6,834 nt of DNA from Flavobacteriaceae bacterium (GTDB taxonomy: Bacteria > Bacteroidota > Bacteroidia > Flavobacteriales > Flavobacteriaceae): positions 1 to 6,834 of the forward strand of contig JAESTN010000295.1 of assembly GCA_016763595.1 (NCBI GenBank), in the 5' to 3' direction. This document shows, one piece after another, positions 5,896 to 6,834 of this stretch; the stretch's first letter is position 1, and every line of letters begins with the position of its first letter. The position numbers and the translations under genes are program-made. The notes under the pieces are model-generated. The model had not been told where the DNA came from. It made no database searches and saw nothing but the letters and a program-made list of their open reading frames with translations.

Positions 5896-6520
5896 ATGAT
5901 TAAAAAAATTTTCCCTACAGTGCTATGTTTAGCATTTTTAGCAACTTCTTAATCCGCATATATTTCTTCAAAAAGTAATAGCAAATTACTAGTTGACAAT
6001 AATAATTTAAAATCTACAGTTTCAGATTTTAATTATGAAGAGATGCGTAGGTCAAAAAAATATGAACAAACTATTTTCTCTGAAGATAAAAAAATAAAAG
6101 ATGTAAAAATAGTTTCTTCTAAATTAGATACTTTGAAACTTAGTTCAATAATTAACACCCCCAAAATTAGTATATAAATTCCATCAAGAAACCTGTGTTC
6201 AGTGTGTAGAAGATGAGTTAAGTATTTTAAAAGAAATCTCCAATATTATTGGAAATGAGAATATTATTATTATTTCTGATCTAGAAAGAATGAATATGTT
6301 CAAAGCTATAGTTAATAGAAAAAAGATCAAATCGGACATTTATATAAGTGAAGAAAATATGATGTTACCATTTGATAATGACGAAGAAAAAATTGCAACT
6401 TTTTTTGTAGTTGATCAAGATTTAAAAATAAACTTCGTGTTCAAAGCAGGGGGAAAGCAATATTTTAACGACACCTACTATCAAAGGATTATAAAGCTTT
6501 TTACGAAAAAAGACAATTAG
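5896..6520 (+). pseudogene. Broken thioredoxin-fold (CxxC) exported protein gene
   Basis: From ATG 5896 the frame encodes a signal-peptide-like start (M-I-K-K-I-F-P...L-A-F-L-A-T-S) that hits TAA at codon 19 (5950-5952). The same frame then stays open to TAA 6175-6177, but homology-like sense moves to the +1 frame at the CCCCC run 6158-6162. One C fewer would join L-S-S-I-I-N-T to P-K-L-V-Y-K-F-H and continue to TAG 6518-6520, restoring a 207-aa protein. That protein has a CVQC motif (repaired C100 and C103) after a strand, then E-D-E-L-S-I-L-K, and later F-F-V-V-D-Q-D-L-K-I, the layout of thioredoxin-like/redoxin proteins of Bacteroidota. Such proteins act on disulfides in the envelope. With a nonsense codon and a frameshift it is most simply a pseudogene. 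The internal ATG at 6290 would lose the CxxC and is unlikely to be a real start. The family is inferred from pattern only. Confidence 0.75.
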
Positions 6521-6525
6521 ATATT

Positions 6526-6768
6526 ATGAAACCTGAGTTTCGATATTTTTCAACATTTACTGTTATTATTATTATTGCAAGTTTCACTCTATCAAATTCT
6601 TCTATGAATTTGGAATTTGTTTACGCGAATGAAAAATATGAAGATGAAAACGTTGCATGTATAGGAGCACTTTGTGATAGTGTGAATGGAAATAATCACA
6701 CCGACTTTTTCATTCAAGACACAATGAGCTGCTGCGGTACCTTATCTCAAGATAAGTGGATATCCTAA
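6526..6768 (+). CDS. Small cysteine-containing exported or membrane-anchored protein, unknown function
   Basis: I do not recognise this 80-aa protein with confidence. It has a short N-terminal stretch, one hydrophobic segment (about 11-22, T-V-I-I-I-I-A-S-F), then a mostly polar part with Cys45, Cys50 and a Cys69-Cys70 pair. No clear signal-peptidase or lipobox site is visible, so it may stay anchored. It starts 5 bp after the stop of the broken redoxin gene, so it shares that transcript. Its size, N-terminal hydrophobic segment and late Cys residues loosely recall NVEALA-type small exported proteins of Bacteroidota, but the NVEALA motif itself is absent. The frame is intact, unlike its neighbour. 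Real-gene status rests on operon position, hydrophobic leader and Cys pattern. Confidence 0.6.
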   Translation: MKPEFRYFSTFTVIIIIASFTLSNSSMNLEFVYANEKYEDENVACIGALCDSVNGNNHTDFFIQDTMSCCGTLSQDKWIS

Positions 6769-6834
6769 ATTCATATACTTTGGTTGTAGAAAGCCATAAA
6801 TTAAACTTAAATAATTATTAATTTAAACTCAAAT

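Noticed and set aside
6155..6180. Programmed ribosomal frameshift at the C run
   Set aside because: No slippery heptamer with a downstream pseudoknot is evident, and the upstream stop at 5950 already blocks the product.
6290..6520. 76-codon frame taken as an independent gene
   Set aside because: It is the 3' part of the broken redoxin gene; the open frame extends upstream through the CVQC motif, and no promoter or sensible leader precedes 6290.
6769..6834. AT-rich tail with the palindrome AATAATTATT, considered as a terminator or promoter
   Set aside because: It has no G+C-containing stem, no U-tract and no exact TAnnTTTG box, so nothing can be supported before the window ends.

Overview
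The window looks like chromosomal DNA of a marine-type member of the Bacteroidota, most likely Flavobacteriaceae. Supporting signs are low G+C, TAnnTTTG-type -7 promoter boxes, weak or absent Shine-Dalgarno sequences, signal peptides ending in -NAQ or -FGQ, an RhlE-type helicase ending in a Lys-rich KRWY tail, and NTF2/lumazine-binding-like and GlsB small proteins. The genus cannot be fixed from the sequence alone (Polaribacter/Tenacibaculum-like is a guess).

Layout: (1) 1-2326, plus strand: the last 36 codons of an exported-protein gene, then a secreted M14 zinc carboxypeptidase-like enzyme with three Ca-binding-like loops, then a small secreted NTF2/lumazine-binding-like protein. Gaps are 13 and 16 bp, so this is probably one operon; the first gene's tail resembles the M14 tail, suggesting tandem paralogues. 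A strong bidirectional hairpin (2331-2362) ends it. (2) 2369-5380, minus strand: a GlsB/YeaQ stress membrane protein, a secreted TonB_C-plus-TPR protein, a Bax inhibitor-1 family membrane protein whose start lies one base after the preceding stop, and an RhlE-like DEAD-box RNA helicase with its own promoter. Hairpin terminators separate GlsB from the TonB_C/TPR gene and BI-1 from the helicase. (3) 5381-5895: a 515-bp AT-rich intergenic stretch with no convincing gene, several short perfect dyads, and a good promoter at its right end. (4) 5896-6834, plus strand: a thioredoxin-fold (CxxC) exported-protein gene that is broken twice, followed 5 bp later by an intact 80-aa cysteine-bearing small exported or membrane protein, then the start of another spacer.

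The left 5.4 kb is ordinary core genome: peptide degradation in the envelope, RNA remodelling, and membrane homeostasis. The right 1.4 kb is more AT-rich by eye and looks accessory. It holds the main point of interest: a decayed redoxin gene with an apparently intact promoter next to a preserved small Cys-containing protein. No CRISPR array, tRNA, rRNA, insertion sequence or phage gene was recognised.
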